Shown here: positions 38,895 to 47,597 of the stretch, piece after piece
How positions within the stretch are numbered: the first letter of the stretch is position 1
Layout of the letters: each line of letters opens with the position of its first letter
DNA from: Flagellimonas zhangzhouensis
GTDB taxonomy: Bacteria > Bacteroidota > Bacteroidia > Flavobacteriales > Flavobacteriaceae
DNA length: 64,000 bases
Reading direction: 5' to 3'
Assembly: GCF_900102925.1 (NCBI RefSeq)
Contig: NZ_FNKI01000002.1
Coordinates: forward strand, 62,001 to 126,000
Position numbers and translations under genes: made by a program
The notes under the pieces: model-generated
The model's database searches: none
Told to the model about the DNA's origin: nothing
The model's input: the letters and a program-made list of their open reading frames with translations, nothing else

Positions 38895-40316
38895 TTAAGA
38901 TTTTGCAATGTTCTTGATCATGTTCCCAAAAATAAAAAGGTGAAAGGGTAGCACCGAATACCAATACAGTCGACCCAATAAACCTTTGGGGCGAAAAGTT
39001 GCGGTTTGGTACAGTATGCCATCTTCAATTTTGAATTCCAACCAAGCTTCACCAGGAGTTTTCATTTCTGCGAAGAGGAGTAATCGTTTTCGTTTTTTAT
39101 CTGCCAATAACACCCGCCAAAAGTCCAAGGCATCTCCAGGAAATATTTTATCGGGGTGGGTGCGGCCGCGTCGAAGTCCTGGCCCTCCAACAAGCTTGTC
39201 CAAAAATCCACGGATTTTCCAGAGCCAATTGCCATAATACCATCCTGTTTCTCCTCCGATACTCCATATATTTCTCAACACCTTTTTTTCATTAGTGATG
39301 GGAATGGACTTTTTGTCCTGCAAAACTCCATATTTGGGCACTTGAATGTAGTTTTCTAAATCTTTCTTGATTTGTCCACTGGCAATACTATCTTTCCAAC
39401 TGCTAATAACCAGATTCTGCTCAATTTTTTTAAAAGCCATATCAATGGCCTCTTCATAAGTGTGGGTTTCAATGTCCAACATTTGCTGAAGTTGATTGTC
39501 CTTGGCTACCACTTCCATTTTCATGCTATCCACGAGGTTCATCGCCAATTTATAAGAGGTAGAAGTCACAAAGTAGAGCCAATAGGAAGAGAGTTTGGGT
39601 GTCATCACTGGTACTGTAAAAATCCAGTTTTTAAAACCCCGTACCTTCGCATAGCCATGCAACATATCTTTATAAGTGAGCACATCGGGGCCACCAATAT
39701 CAAAAGATTGGTTGTAAGTGTTTTTATTGCCCAAGACCTGCGTCAGAAATTGAATCACATCCCTAATCGCGATGGGCTGGGTTTTGGTAAGCACCCATTT
39801 TGGTGTGATCATTACGGGAAGTTTTTCGCAGAGATCTCGAATGATTTCAAAAGAAGAGCTGCCAGATCCTACAATAATTCCAGCACGTAGAACGGTAAGT
39901 TTAAATTTGCCTTGGTAGAGAATGTCCTCGACATTTTTCCGTGAGCTGAGGTGTTTGGATAGTTCTTTGTCGTTTACAATGCCACTTAGGTAAATTACTT
40001 GTTCGCATTGCGTTTTGGCCAATAAAGTGTTGAAGTTTTTTGCTGCTTGTGCTTCTTTTTCATCAAAATCAGTGACTGAAGAGGTCATGGAATGAATCAA
40101 ATAATAAGCAGCATCAATATCCGATGGTACGTTTTGATTTGTTGGGTCTTCCAGAAAATCAATTTCCACCACTTCAATTTTCGAACGGGTGTTTTCGTCT
40201 ACCGACAATCTTTTTTCATCACGAACAGCACAGACCACATGATGCCCCATTTCCAAAAATTGGGGCAACAAGCGCATTCCAATATACCCATTTGCCCCTG
40301 TTAGTAGAATCTTCAT
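38895..40316 (-). CDS. NAD(P)-binding SDR-like protein fused to a DUF2867 domain
   Basis: 473 residues. The N-terminal Rossmann domain has TGANGYIG (residues 7-14), an acidic strand end, and YLIHSM/YLSGIV segments like atypical SDR/complex-I-subunit-like proteins. The C-terminal third (about 325-470; GGETGWYYGNWLWKIRG, GDALDFWRVL, GEAWLEFKIEDG) matches DUF2867. The pair is a known fusion in Bacteroidota; the substrate is unknown. Its start overlaps the stop of the upstream small gene by 4 bases, so the two are coupled. Confidence 0.85.
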   Translation of the reverse strand: MKILLTGANGYIGMRLLPQFLEMGHHVVCAVRDEKRLSVDENTRSKIEVVEIDFLEDPTNQNVPSDIDAAYYLIHSMTSSVTDFDEKEAQAAKNFNTLLAKTQCEQVIYLSGIVNDKELSKHLSSRKNVEDILYQGKFKLTVLRAGIIVGSGSSSFEIIRDLCEKLPVMITPKWVLTKTQPIAIRDVIQFLTQVLGNKNTYNQSFDIGGPDVLTYKDMLHGYAKVRGFKNWIFTVPVMTPKLSSYWLYFVTSTSYKLAMNLVDSMKMEVVAKDNQLQQMLDIETHTYEEAIDMAFKKIEQNLVISSWKDSIASGQIKKDLENYIQVPKYGVLQDKKSIPITNEKKVLRNIWSIGGETGWYYGNWLWKIRGFLDKLVGGPGLRRGRTHPDKIFPGDALDFWRVLLADKKRKRLLLFAEMKTPGEAWLEFKIEDGILYQTATFRPKGLLGRLYWYSVLPFHLFIFGNMIKNIAKS

Positions 40317-40738
40317 AAATCTTCAATGTTGGTGGGAAGGTTATTGGCACGATGGTCGAGCATTTTCCGAAAGAATTTTTGAATCGCCTTGGTATCCGTT
40401 CGCACTTTAATAAAATAATGATCCATATAAATGGAACGAATGGACATCTCACCCTTGTACACATTTAATTTGTAGTAGGGGATGATCAGTCCATAGCTCT
40501 CCAATCTAGAACGGAATCCAACAATGATGCCCTTAGGTCGAAGTTCAATATTGCAGGTATTCAAATTATTGTCGAGGATGAGTAGGTTATTGATCTCAAC
40601 GCTTGCTTCGGTAATGTGAAGTTTTGGCGACCCAATACCGCCCATGGCCCAACGTTCTTTCAAGGGAATGGGTTTGCCCACGGCATCGTCTATTTTTTTG
40701 GTGATGTTTTTGTCGGAGTACGAAACATTCAAAAGCAT
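40313..40738 (-). CDS. Small cytosolic protein of unknown function, coupled to the SDR-DUF2867 gene
   Basis: 141 residues without signal peptide or membrane segment, rich in beta-strand-like alternation (LNTCNIELRPKGIIVGFRSRL, IIPYYKLNVYKGEMSI). No known motif is seen. The 4-base overlap with the next gene implies co-translation and possibly a joint role. It is divergent from argS, with a 94-base shared upstream region. Confidence 0.7.
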   Translation of the reverse strand: MLLNVSYSDKNITKKIDDAVGKPIPLKERWAMGGIGSPKLHITEASVEINNLLILDNNLNTCNIELRPKGIIVGFRSRLESYGLIIPYYKLNVYKGEMSIRSIYMDHYFIKVRTDTKAIQKFFRKMLDHRANNLPTNIEDL

Positions 40739-40804
40739 GCTTAAAATTAATCAAATTAGGGCGGACCATTAAATTTGGGGTGAGGGAAAAGCCCAAAAAA
40801 TGCG

Positions 40805-40812
40805 TAGTTTTG
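40805..40812 (+). promoter_or_regulatory. Likely -7 element of argS
   Basis: TAGTTTTG is an exact TANNTTTG match, 20 bases before the ATG. The nearest TTTG (40774-40777) is 27 bases upstream, longer than usual. Confidence 0.45.
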
Positions 40813-40832
40813 CGCCCTGAAAAGCCTTATAA

Positions 40833-42608
40833 ATGAGTTTGCAGAACGATTTGACCCAAAAAGTAATCGAGGCCGTAAAACAACTGTACCAAGTTGAGTT
40901 GCCCTCGGTAGAATTTCAACCCACCCGAAAGGATTTTGAAGGGGATATTACCGTGGTGGTGTTTCCTATGTTGCGTCATGTAAAGGGAAATCCTGTGCAG
41001 ATTGGAACCCAAATTGGGGAATATTTGACGGCAAATGTTGATGAGGTATCCAAATGCAATGTGGTTCAAGGCTTTTTGAACATTGTTATTGAGGACAGTT
41101 ACTACCTGAATTTCTTCAACGATATATTTTCTGAAAAGGATTTCGGTTATGTAAAATCCCAGTCCGATGATGCGGTAATGGTGGAATATTCCTCCCCAAA
41201 TACCAACAAACCTTTGCACTTAGGGCATATTAGAAACAACCTTTTAGGGTATTCCGTGGCTGAAATTTTAAAGGCTTCGGGAAAAAAGGTATACAAGACC
41301 CAGATCATTAATGATCGTGGTATCCACATCTGTAAAAGTATGTTGGCCTGGCAAAAGTTTGGTGAGGGTGAAACTCCTGAGACTTCAGGTTTGAAGGGTG
41401 ATCATTTGGTTGGGAAATATTATGTGGCTTTTGATAAGGCCTACAAAGAACAGATAGCCGAATTGGTTGCAGCTGGAACTGAAAAAGAAAAGGCCGAAAA
41501 AGAAGCACCCATTTTATTGGAAGCCCAAGAAATGCTCCGTAAATGGGAAGCTGGTGATGATGAGGTGGTGACTCTTTGGAAAAAAATGAACGGTTGGGTA
41601 TATGAAGGCTTTGATACGACCTACAAAAACCTTGGGGTTGATTTTGACACTCTGTATTATGAAAGTGACACCTATTTGTTGGGTCGTGATGTGGTTAAGG
41701 ATGGTCTGGAACGTGGTGTTTTCTTTAAAAAAGAGGATGGAAGTGTTTGGATAGACCTCACTGAAGATGGACTTGACGAAAAAATCGTGTTGCGTTCCGA
41801 TGGTACTGCCGTTTATATGACCCAAGATATTGGTACTGCCATTCAAAGGGTGACGGATTTTCCAGATATCAATGGAATGGTGTATACCGTAGGTAATGAG
41901 CAGGATTACCACTTTAAGGTGTTGTTCCTCATTCTGAAAAAATTGGGCTATGCTTGGGCGGAGCAATTGTACCATTTAAGTTATGGTATGGTGGATTTGC
42001 CAAGTGGTAAAATGAAGAGTAGGGAAGGAACTGTTGTGGATGCGGACGACCTGATTCAAAGTATGGAAGATACCGCAGCATCTATTTCCCAAGAACTGGG
42101 CAAGTTGGATGGCTATTCCGAGGAAGAGAAAAAACAGTTGTACCGAACCATAGGTTTGGGTGCTCTTAAATATTACATTTTAAAAGTGGATCCTAAAAAA
42201 AGAATCCTTTTCAACCCAGAAGAATCGGTGGATTTTCAAGGAAACACAGGGCCTTTTATCCAGTACACTTACGCTCGAATCCAATCTATTTTGCGAAAGG
42301 CAGAGGATGTCTCGAGTGCGCTCGACATGACCATGGAACTTCATGAAAAAGAGAAAGAGTTATTGAAGCAGATTCAATTGTTCCCCGAAACGGTCCAATT
42401 GGCAGCCGAAAACTTTAGTCCAGCTTTGGTAGCCAACTATACTTACGATTTGGTGAAAGAGTTCAATTCTTTTTATCAGCAAGTGTCCATTTTAGGAGAA
42501 ACCGATGAGCAAAAGAAAAACTTTAGGGTGCAATTGTCCCAAAAAGTGGCCGAAGTAATTCAATCAGCTTTCCGTTTGTTAGGGATTGATGTTCCAGAAC
42601 GAATGTAA
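40833..42608 (+). CDS. argS: Arginyl-tRNA synthetase
   Basis: 591 residues, class I. The N-terminal Add-1 domain (about 1-100) is followed by the HIGH-type motif in SSPNTNKPLHLGHIRNN, and MVDLPSGKMKSREGTVV replaces KMSKS as in many ArgRS. The C-terminal anticodon-binding domain carries NTGPFIQYTYARIQSILRKA. It charges tRNA-Arg with arginine. A variable helix-linker near residue 495 (DVSSALDM) is encoded by a sequence that looks like half of a REP-type repeat (42311-42331). The stop and the next start share one base. Confidence 0.98.
   Translation: MSLQNDLTQKVIEAVKQLYQVELPSVEFQPTRKDFEGDITVVVFPMLRHVKGNPVQIGTQIGEYLTANVDEVSKCNVVQGFLNIVIEDSYYLNFFNDIFSEKDFGYVKSQSDDAVMVEYSSPNTNKPLHLGHIRNNLLGYSVAEILKASGKKVYKTQIINDRGIHICKSMLAWQKFGEGETPETSGLKGDHLVGKYYVAFDKAYKEQIAELVAAGTEKEKAEKEAPILLEAQEMLRKWEAGDDEVVTLWKKMNGWVYEGFDTTYKNLGVDFDTLYYESDTYLLGRDVVKDGLERGVFFKKEDGSVWIDLTEDGLDEKIVLRSDGTAVYMTQDIGTAIQRVTDFPDINGMVYTVGNEQDYHFKVLFLILKKLGYAWAEQLYHLSYGMVDLPSGKMKSREGTVVDADDLIQSMEDTAASISQELGKLDGYSEEEKKQLYRTIGLGALKYYILKVDPKKRILFNPEESVDFQGNTGPFIQYTYARIQSILRKAEDVSSALDMTMELHEKEKELLKQIQLFPETVQLAAENFSPALVANYTYDLVKEFNSFYQQVSILGETDEQKKNFRVQLSQKVAEVIQSAFRLLGIDVPERM
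42311..42331 (+). repeat. REP-like half-element inside argS
   Basis: CTCGAGTGCGCTCGACATGA followed by C; differs in 3 of 21 positions from the right arm of the intergenic element at 60201-60221. It is read in frame as VSSALDMT, without disrupting argS. Confidence 0.5.
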
Positions 42609-43444
42609 TGCAGCAGATTTCTGAATCTGATAAAGAAATTGCTGCCATTGTATTGGTTGCGGGCTTATTTGTTGTATTTGCTAAAGCCATCTACGAAAAT
42701 GTCCTGAAGGAGCGATTGACGCTTTATAATTTGTTCCATCCAGTTAAGAGGATATCGGCCAAGGAACGACTTTTCATCTTAAACTTTTTGAAGCCATTTC
42801 ACGATTTGTCTCCTGCCCAACGAAAGGAGTTTTTGCGTCGCTTTGCCTGGTTTAAATCCAAAAAGCATTTTGTTTTTTATGGGAATATCCAAAACCAAGA
42901 ACATATTAAGGCTTATGTTTCGGCTTCGGCCATTTTGTTGACATTAGGGTTGAACGATTATCGGTTTGAAAAGTCTATTCGACGTGTGATTATTTACCCT
43001 AGCAAATATTATTCTCGAATTGCCAGAAATCACCATGTTGGGGAATATAATCCAAGATTAAGAACGCTCGTTTTTTCTGCCGAAAGTTTGAAAGATGGCT
43101 TCAGTATCCCCAATGACAATATCAATCTAGGGATTCATGAGGTTGCCCATGCTTTAATGATAGATACTCATAAAAAGCAGAGCTATGAAGCCAAACGATT
43201 TAAGGTGGGACTTTTAAAAATGAATGAGATGTACCATTCAGAAGAGTTTATCAGTAGGTTGGCGGCAACATCTTATTTTAGGGACTATGGCAAGACCAAT
43301 TTTGTAGAGTTCTTTGCCGTTGTGGCTGAAAGCTTTATTGAGACACCAGAAACCTTCAAAAGAAATTTTCCTCAGCTCTTCGAAATAGTGAGAACCATGT
43401 TCAATTTCGATTTAAGCGACCCGAATTGGAAAGTTAAAAACTGA
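42608..43444 (+). CDS. M90/MtfA-type zinc-dependent peptidase
   Basis: 278 residues. One N-terminal hydrophobic segment (about 8-27, AAIVLVAGLFVVFAKAIY) suggests membrane anchoring. The core has HEVAHAL with the zinc ligands His177 and His181, and downstream FFAVVAESFIETPETF with the likely third acidic ligand, the pattern of MtfA. MtfA titrates the Mlc repressor in E. coli; no Mlc-type partner is seen here, so only the peptidase fold is claimed. Start overlaps the argS stop by one base. The 3' end overlaps the convergent TonB-receptor gene by 11 bases. Confidence 0.88.
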   Translation: MQQISESDKEIAAIVLVAGLFVVFAKAIYENVLKERLTLYNLFHPVKRISAKERLFILNFLKPFHDLSPAQRKEFLRRFAWFKSKKHFVFYGNIQNQEHIKAYVSASAILLTLGLNDYRFEKSIRRVIIYPSKYYSRIARNHHVGEYNPRLRTLVFSAESLKDGFSIPNDNINLGIHEVAHALMIDTHKKQSYEAKRFKVGLLKMNEMYHSEEFISRLAATSYFRDYGKTNFVEFFAVVAESFIETPETFKRNFPQLFEIVRTMFNFDLSDPNWKVKN

Positions 43445-46007
43445 CCCTAAAACTAACATTTGGGGTGATACCCAAAGAAATGTTTTCCACAGTTTCAATC
43501 TCATTGTCCGAATTAACCCGATAATATTTGTTCAAGGAGTTTTTGCGGTTGGTAATATTTACGACCGAAATACCTGCATTGGCCTTTAATCTTCGCGTAA
43601 GTTGAAAATTATAAATGGCAGAGACATCTACTCTAAAATATTCAGGTAATCTGCTGCTGTTGGGCTCTTTGTAATTAATTTGAGGTGGGAAAAAATCGTT
43701 GTTCAATCCTTCAGGACCATCCAAAGGTTCGGTATAGGGTCTGCCAGTTCTGTAATTCATTCCCAAACTCAATTTTAGGTCTTTGTAATCATAGGTGCCT
43801 GCAAAAGTAATCGTATGCCTAATGTCCAAGTTGTTTGGGAAATTGGGTGGAGCAATCGAATCGAAAGTATAGTCGTTTTTATTGTAAGCATAGCTTAGCC
43901 AAACGCTGTAATTGTCTCCTTTTTTATTGGTTAAAAATTCAATGCCCTTGACTTTATAGCTGCCAATTTCACCTGAGAATTGGTTGGAATTTTGAAATCC
44001 TTGTGTTTTTGTACTGATGCCATCCACTTCTTTATAAAAGCTTTCGAAACCAACATAAAACCCGTTTTTCTCATAGTTGATGCCTGCCGAACCTTGTTTG
44101 CTTTTGGTTACAGGTAGAGTACTCCCGTTGGATAAGGTCCATCTTCGCTTTTCTATGCCCAAAAAGTTTTGCTCCAAATCTATGATCTGGTTGGTGGTCT
44201 GACTTTTAAATTCCCCCAAAACTTCACCTCGTAAATAATTGGCGATTTTAAAATTGAGGTTCACTCTAGGTTCAATCAAAAAATCGGAAAAGGTGTTTAG
44301 ATTTTCTATAAAATTGAATCGTGTTCCTATTTTGGCGATAAATGTGTTTTGTTCGGAATGATAGTCAAATTCGGTATAAGGAGCATGGATACGTATTACT
44401 CCCTTGATGTCACTATTAAAAGTGGGTTCGCTGAGTACAGTGATATTGGTAATACCTGTTTCAATAAATTGGTAGCCATTGTTCCAATTTAATGTGTTTT
44501 TTAATTTAAGCTTGGTGTCAAACTTTAGGGCATTTTCAATGACTTGATTGTTTTGAAAAAGTTGTTGCACTTGATTCCCGTAGAGGTTTTGCGCATCCAG
44601 ATTATACTTGGAATAATAAACATTGAGATGGGATGAAAAATGATCGTTCCATTGACTCATTAGCTGTGTTCCCAAGGATAGGTTGCTTTGCTGCAATAAA
44701 CTTATGCTGGTCTCATTTTCGGTTTGATTCTGCTCCTCATATTTCAGGTCGTTTTTAATGTGAATGGCACTAATTCGGAGTTTATGGTTGTCATTAATGT
44801 CGTAGAGTAATTTGCCTGAAAAATCATAAAAGAAAAAATCTTCGTCACGAACAATGTCATCATCTACAGATCTGTTGTTTTGGTCAGATATTTCACTATT
44901 TTGAAAAGCTCTGTCAAAAAATTGGTTGTAGGTAGGAGAGTTCACAAAATCAGTGGTAGATCTTCGCGCTGAAAATTGAACTCCTAACTTTCTACTAAGG
45001 GGTACTTCGGCATAAACATCACCGCTAATCAGATTAAATCCTGCACCGCCCGACCAATCTTGGGTAATATGGTTGTTGGTCTCCATTTGGATAACTCCAC
45101 TAACTCCATCCCCATAAGCTGCAGGAGTGCCATTTTTATAGATGGTAACCTCGTCTGTTAGATAAGGGCTAAAGGCGGATATCAAACCAAAAAAATGACC
45201 AGATTGGTACATTTTAATTCCATTCCAAAGCACTAGGTTTTGGTCGTTGGTTCCACCACGGATATTGATGTCGGAAACGGTTTCATCTATACTTTTAATA
45301 CCAGGAAGTGCTTGCACCGTTTGTAAAATATCGGGCTCGATCATACCAGGCAAAATTCCAAATTCAGCGGTGTTTAACGTAAAACTTGCATCTGTCTCTT
45401 TTATAATCCCCGCGGTAAGGAATTTGTACACGATGACCTCATCCAATTGCTCGTAACGTGGCGACAGCAATATTTTTGGGCAGTTTTCACCTTTTAGCAA
45501 ATCACTAGCTTTTATGATTTTTAAGTTGTAACCAAGGTATCTTATTCGAATTGAGGCTGTCCGATCAACTTTTGATAGGTAGAATGAGCCATCAGCTCCA
45601 GTAATTTGCGCATTATTTGCTCCTAAAATTTCCACTGTGGCCCCATTCACCGTATTCTCTGCGAAATTATCAAGCACAATTCCGCAAATGTCAATATAAG
45701 AGACTTTGGTAAGGGTGTAAAAACGTTCGCTAAGCTTTTCAGATTTGATCTGAAACTTGAGATCCAGAAAATCCAAATGTTTTTGGAGGGTATTCAGTGA
45801 ATCTGGCAGTGTAATTTGAAGCCCCCCTACATCTTTATTAAGATAAGAGAATTTAATGCTGTAGGTGGTCTCCAGTTCCTTGATATGGGAAATAAGGTCA
45901 ATAGAGGTTTGCTGTTTTTCCTGCGCTTGAATCCAAAATGAACAAAACAAGAAAAACAAAAAACCTATGAGGAGGCCAGCGTATTTATTTGGATGTGTTT
46001 CCAGCAT
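43434..46007 (-). CDS. TonB-dependent signal-transducing outer-membrane receptor with STN domain
   Basis: 857 residues. Signal peptide (about 1-29, ending IQAQ), STN/secretin-like signalling domain (about 33-105), carboxypeptidase-regulatory-like domain (about 112-195; VNGATVEILGANNAQITGADG), plug (about 215-320; LPGIKSIDETVSDINIRGG, AAYGDGVSGVI) and a beta-barrel ending in FRVSF. The STN domain is the part that contacts FecR-type anti-sigma factors. The gene overlaps fecR by 23 bases, so the two are co-expressed. Ligand unknown; iron chelate, glycan or protein are all possible. Confidence 0.93.
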   Translation of the reverse strand: MLETHPNKYAGLLIGFLFFLFCSFWIQAQEKQQTSIDLISHIKELETTYSIKFSYLNKDVGGLQITLPDSLNTLQKHLDFLDLKFQIKSEKLSERFYTLTKVSYIDICGIVLDNFAENTVNGATVEILGANNAQITGADGSFYLSKVDRTASIRIRYLGYNLKIIKASDLLKGENCPKILLSPRYEQLDEVIVYKFLTAGIIKETDASFTLNTAEFGILPGMIEPDILQTVQALPGIKSIDETVSDINIRGGTNDQNLVLWNGIKMYQSGHFFGLISAFSPYLTDEVTIYKNGTPAAYGDGVSGVIQMETNNHITQDWSGGAGFNLISGDVYAEVPLSRKLGVQFSARRSTTDFVNSPTYNQFFDRAFQNSEISDQNNRSVDDDIVRDEDFFFYDFSGKLLYDINDNHKLRISAIHIKNDLKYEEQNQTENETSISLLQQSNLSLGTQLMSQWNDHFSSHLNVYYSKYNLDAQNLYGNQVQQLFQNNQVIENALKFDTKLKLKNTLNWNNGYQFIETGITNITVLSEPTFNSDIKGVIRIHAPYTEFDYHSEQNTFIAKIGTRFNFIENLNTFSDFLIEPRVNLNFKIANYLRGEVLGEFKSQTTNQIIDLEQNFLGIEKRRWTLSNGSTLPVTKSKQGSAGINYEKNGFYVGFESFYKEVDGISTKTQGFQNSNQFSGEIGSYKVKGIEFLTNKKGDNYSVWLSYAYNKNDYTFDSIAPPNFPNNLDIRHTITFAGTYDYKDLKLSLGMNYRTGRPYTEPLDGPEGLNNDFFPPQINYKEPNSSRLPEYFRVDVSAIYNFQLTRRLKANAGISVVNITNRKNSLNKYYRVNSDNEIETVENISLGITPNVSFRVSF

Positions 46008-46899
46008 AAAAAAGTACGTTGTCGTCTTCTACTTTAAATCGGATTTGAGACGGGGTACTAATACTTTTTAACGCCATTTCTAGGTTAGTGTTGTTAAAGC
46101 TACCTGTAAATAGCAGGTTAGTATCTACGTTTTCTGTGGTAACTTTTATATTGAATTGTCTTTCGAGTTCTGCATATACAAATTGCAATGGAATACTGTT
46201 AAAACTACTTTCGTTTTGCATCCAGGAGGGAGTATTTCCCGTTGGTTTATCCAAATCGGATATAATTTTACCGTTGATGACCAAAAAGGAATTGCCAGCA
46301 GGTAGTTTGGTTTCTTTATTATTGTGCGTAACGCTTACCAATCCTTCGTAGCAGGTGACTTCAAAAAAGCCTTCTCTGTTTTCCACATTAAATTGGGTTC
46401 CCAAAACAGCTACTGTACCCTGATCGGTAGCCACTGTAAATTTCTTTCCTTTGGCTACCTTAAAAAAGGCTTCACCTTCAAGGTTGATATTTCTTTCTTT
46501 ATCCCAATTCTTTTTACTGTAGGTAATTTGGGATGCTGCGTTCAGGATAATTTCTGAATCGTCTGGCAAGATAACATTGGTGTTTTCGGCAAAATCCGTG
46601 CTTACGGTCTCTCCCAAGGTCCCTAAATAAAAATAGGAACCAACAAGAAGTATAGCAACTACGGCTGCAATACGCAAGAATGCTTTATAAGGCTTAAGTG
46701 TGATAACTTTTGGAGCGGATCCAATAGTTTCCTTGGTGCGTTCCAGAGCTTGGTCCATGTCAAATTTAGGGGCTTTCATCGTGCTTGAAACCTCTTTGAG
46801 TCTTTCAAAGGACTGGTGCTCTGCAGACTGTTTAAATGCTGCGAGTTCCTCCTCCGAGAGCTCTCCACTAAGCCATTTTGCCAAATAATTTTCTTGCAT
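45985..46899 (-). CDS. FecR-family anti-sigma factor / signal transducer
   Basis: 304 residues. Cytosolic N-terminal sigma-binding part (about 1-70, LAKWLSGELSEEELAAF), one membrane helix (about 74-93), the FecR domain (about 100-205; LPDDSEIILNAASQITY, NLEGEAFFKVAKG, VLGTQFNVENR) and a C-terminal STN-like DUF4974 domain (about 235-300; PLQFVYAELERQFNIKV). It relays the receptor signal to the sigma factor. A TAGGGT-N14-TTGTTATA motif lies just upstream (46921-46948), also found before the divergent lipoprotein. Confidence 0.95.
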   Translation of the reverse strand: MQENYLAKWLSGELSEEELAAFKQSAEHQSFERLKEVSSTMKAPKFDMDQALERTKETIGSAPKVITLKPYKAFLRIAAVVAILLVGSYFYLGTLGETVSTDFAENTNVILPDDSEIILNAASQITYSKKNWDKERNINLEGEAFFKVAKGKKFTVATDQGTVAVLGTQFNVENREGFFEVTCYEGLVSVTHNNKETKLPAGNSFLVINGKIISDLDKPTGNTPSWMQNESSFNSIPLQFVYAELERQFNIKVTTENVDTNLLFTGSFNNTNLEMALKSISTPSQIRFKVEDDNVLFYAGNTSK

Positions 46900-46920
46900 G
46901 GGTTTAATGCTTTACGTTCT

Positions 46921-46948
46921 TATAACAATCAACTTTTAAAATACCCTA
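46921..46948 (-). promoter_or_regulatory. Putative ECF-sigma promoter of fecR-receptor
   Basis: On the minus strand (G)TAGGGT at 46948-46943, 14 bases, then TTGTTATA at 46928-46921, which is 22 bases before the fecR ATG. The same two blocks with the same spacing occur at 47539-47566. The first block is also one half of an inverted repeat with GTAGGGT at 46982-46988. Confidence 0.55.
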
Positions 46949-46987
46949 CCTAAAATTCTAAAAATTAGCATATTATTTTATGTAGGG

Positions 46988-47485
46988 TTAAATGCCATCT
47001 ATTTTTTCGCGCAAACTTTTTAGTGCCAAATGCATTCTTTTTTCGATTGCTTTTACACTTACACCTTCCATTTCGGCAATTTCTGCATATTTTTTGCCAT
47101 CAATCCTATTTAATAGAAAAGTAGTGCGCTGATTTTCAGGGAGTGCATTTAGGGCATCATCCAATTTTTGTTTGTATTCCTGTTCCTCCATCAAAAATTC
47201 TGGAGATTCATTGGAGCGGTCATTGGAATGGTCTGCGTATTTTAACCGAACCTTTTCTGCTTTTATAACATTAAGGTAAAGATTGTTGGCAACGGTGTAC
47301 ACGAAAGATTTTGCTTTATCGGGACTCACCTTGGCACAATTCTCCCAAAGTTTCACAAAAGCTTCCTGCACAGCATCATTGGCCTTTTCCTCATTACCGA
47401 ATTTATAATAGATGTAATTAAAAACCGTTTTGGAATGTGCTTTGAAAATGGAGCTGAAAATTTGGTCTTCACAAACGTTGCTCAT
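46988..47485 (-). CDS. FecI-like ECF RNA polymerase sigma factor
   Basis: 165 residues. Sigma region 2 (about 10-75; TVFNYIYYKFGNEEKANDAVQEAFVKLWEN) and region 4 (about 105-160; ALPENQRTTFLLNRIDGKKYAEIAE, then the helix-turn-helix VSVKAIEKRMHLALKSLREKI) with no extra domain, the ECF form. It lies 88 bases before fecR on the same strand. Expected to direct transcription of the receptor system when released by FecR. Its own upstream region holds a housekeeping-type -7 element. Confidence 0.96.
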   Translation of the reverse strand: MSNVCEDQIFSSIFKAHSKTVFNYIYYKFGNEEKANDAVQEAFVKLWENCAKVSPDKAKSFVYTVANNLYLNVIKAEKVRLKYADHSNDRSNESPEFLMEEQEYKQKLDDALNALPENQRTTFLLNRIDGKKYAEIAEMEGVSVKAIEKRMHLALKSLREKIDGI

Positions 47486-47506
47486 AATCAGTGGTTTGTT
47501 TATGGC

Positions 47507-47520
47507 TCAAATATATTTGA
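47507..47520. promoter_or_regulatory. Palindromic double -7 element between the sigma gene and the lipoprotein gene
   Basis: TCAAATATATTTGA is a perfect 14-base palindrome and reads TATATTTG on both strands, an exact TANNTTTG match each way. On the minus strand it is well placed (about 22 bases before the sigma ATG) for housekeeping expression of the sigma gene. No -33 TTG is seen on either side. Confidence 0.45.
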
Positions 47521-47538
47521 AAATTATTTAGAAAAAGT

Positions 47539-47566
47539 AGGGTTTTTTTTATGTGTGTTGTTTTAC
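47539..47566 (+). promoter_or_regulatory. Putative ECF-sigma promoter of the modular lipoprotein
   Basis: (G)TAGGGT at 47539-47544, 14 bases (T-rich), then TTGTTTTA at 47559-47566, 31 bases before the ATG. Matches the fecR upstream motif in 14 of 15 defined positions with identical spacing. Confidence 0.55.
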
Positions 47567-47597
47567 TCATGAATTATAACCCCAAAATTCATTTGTT

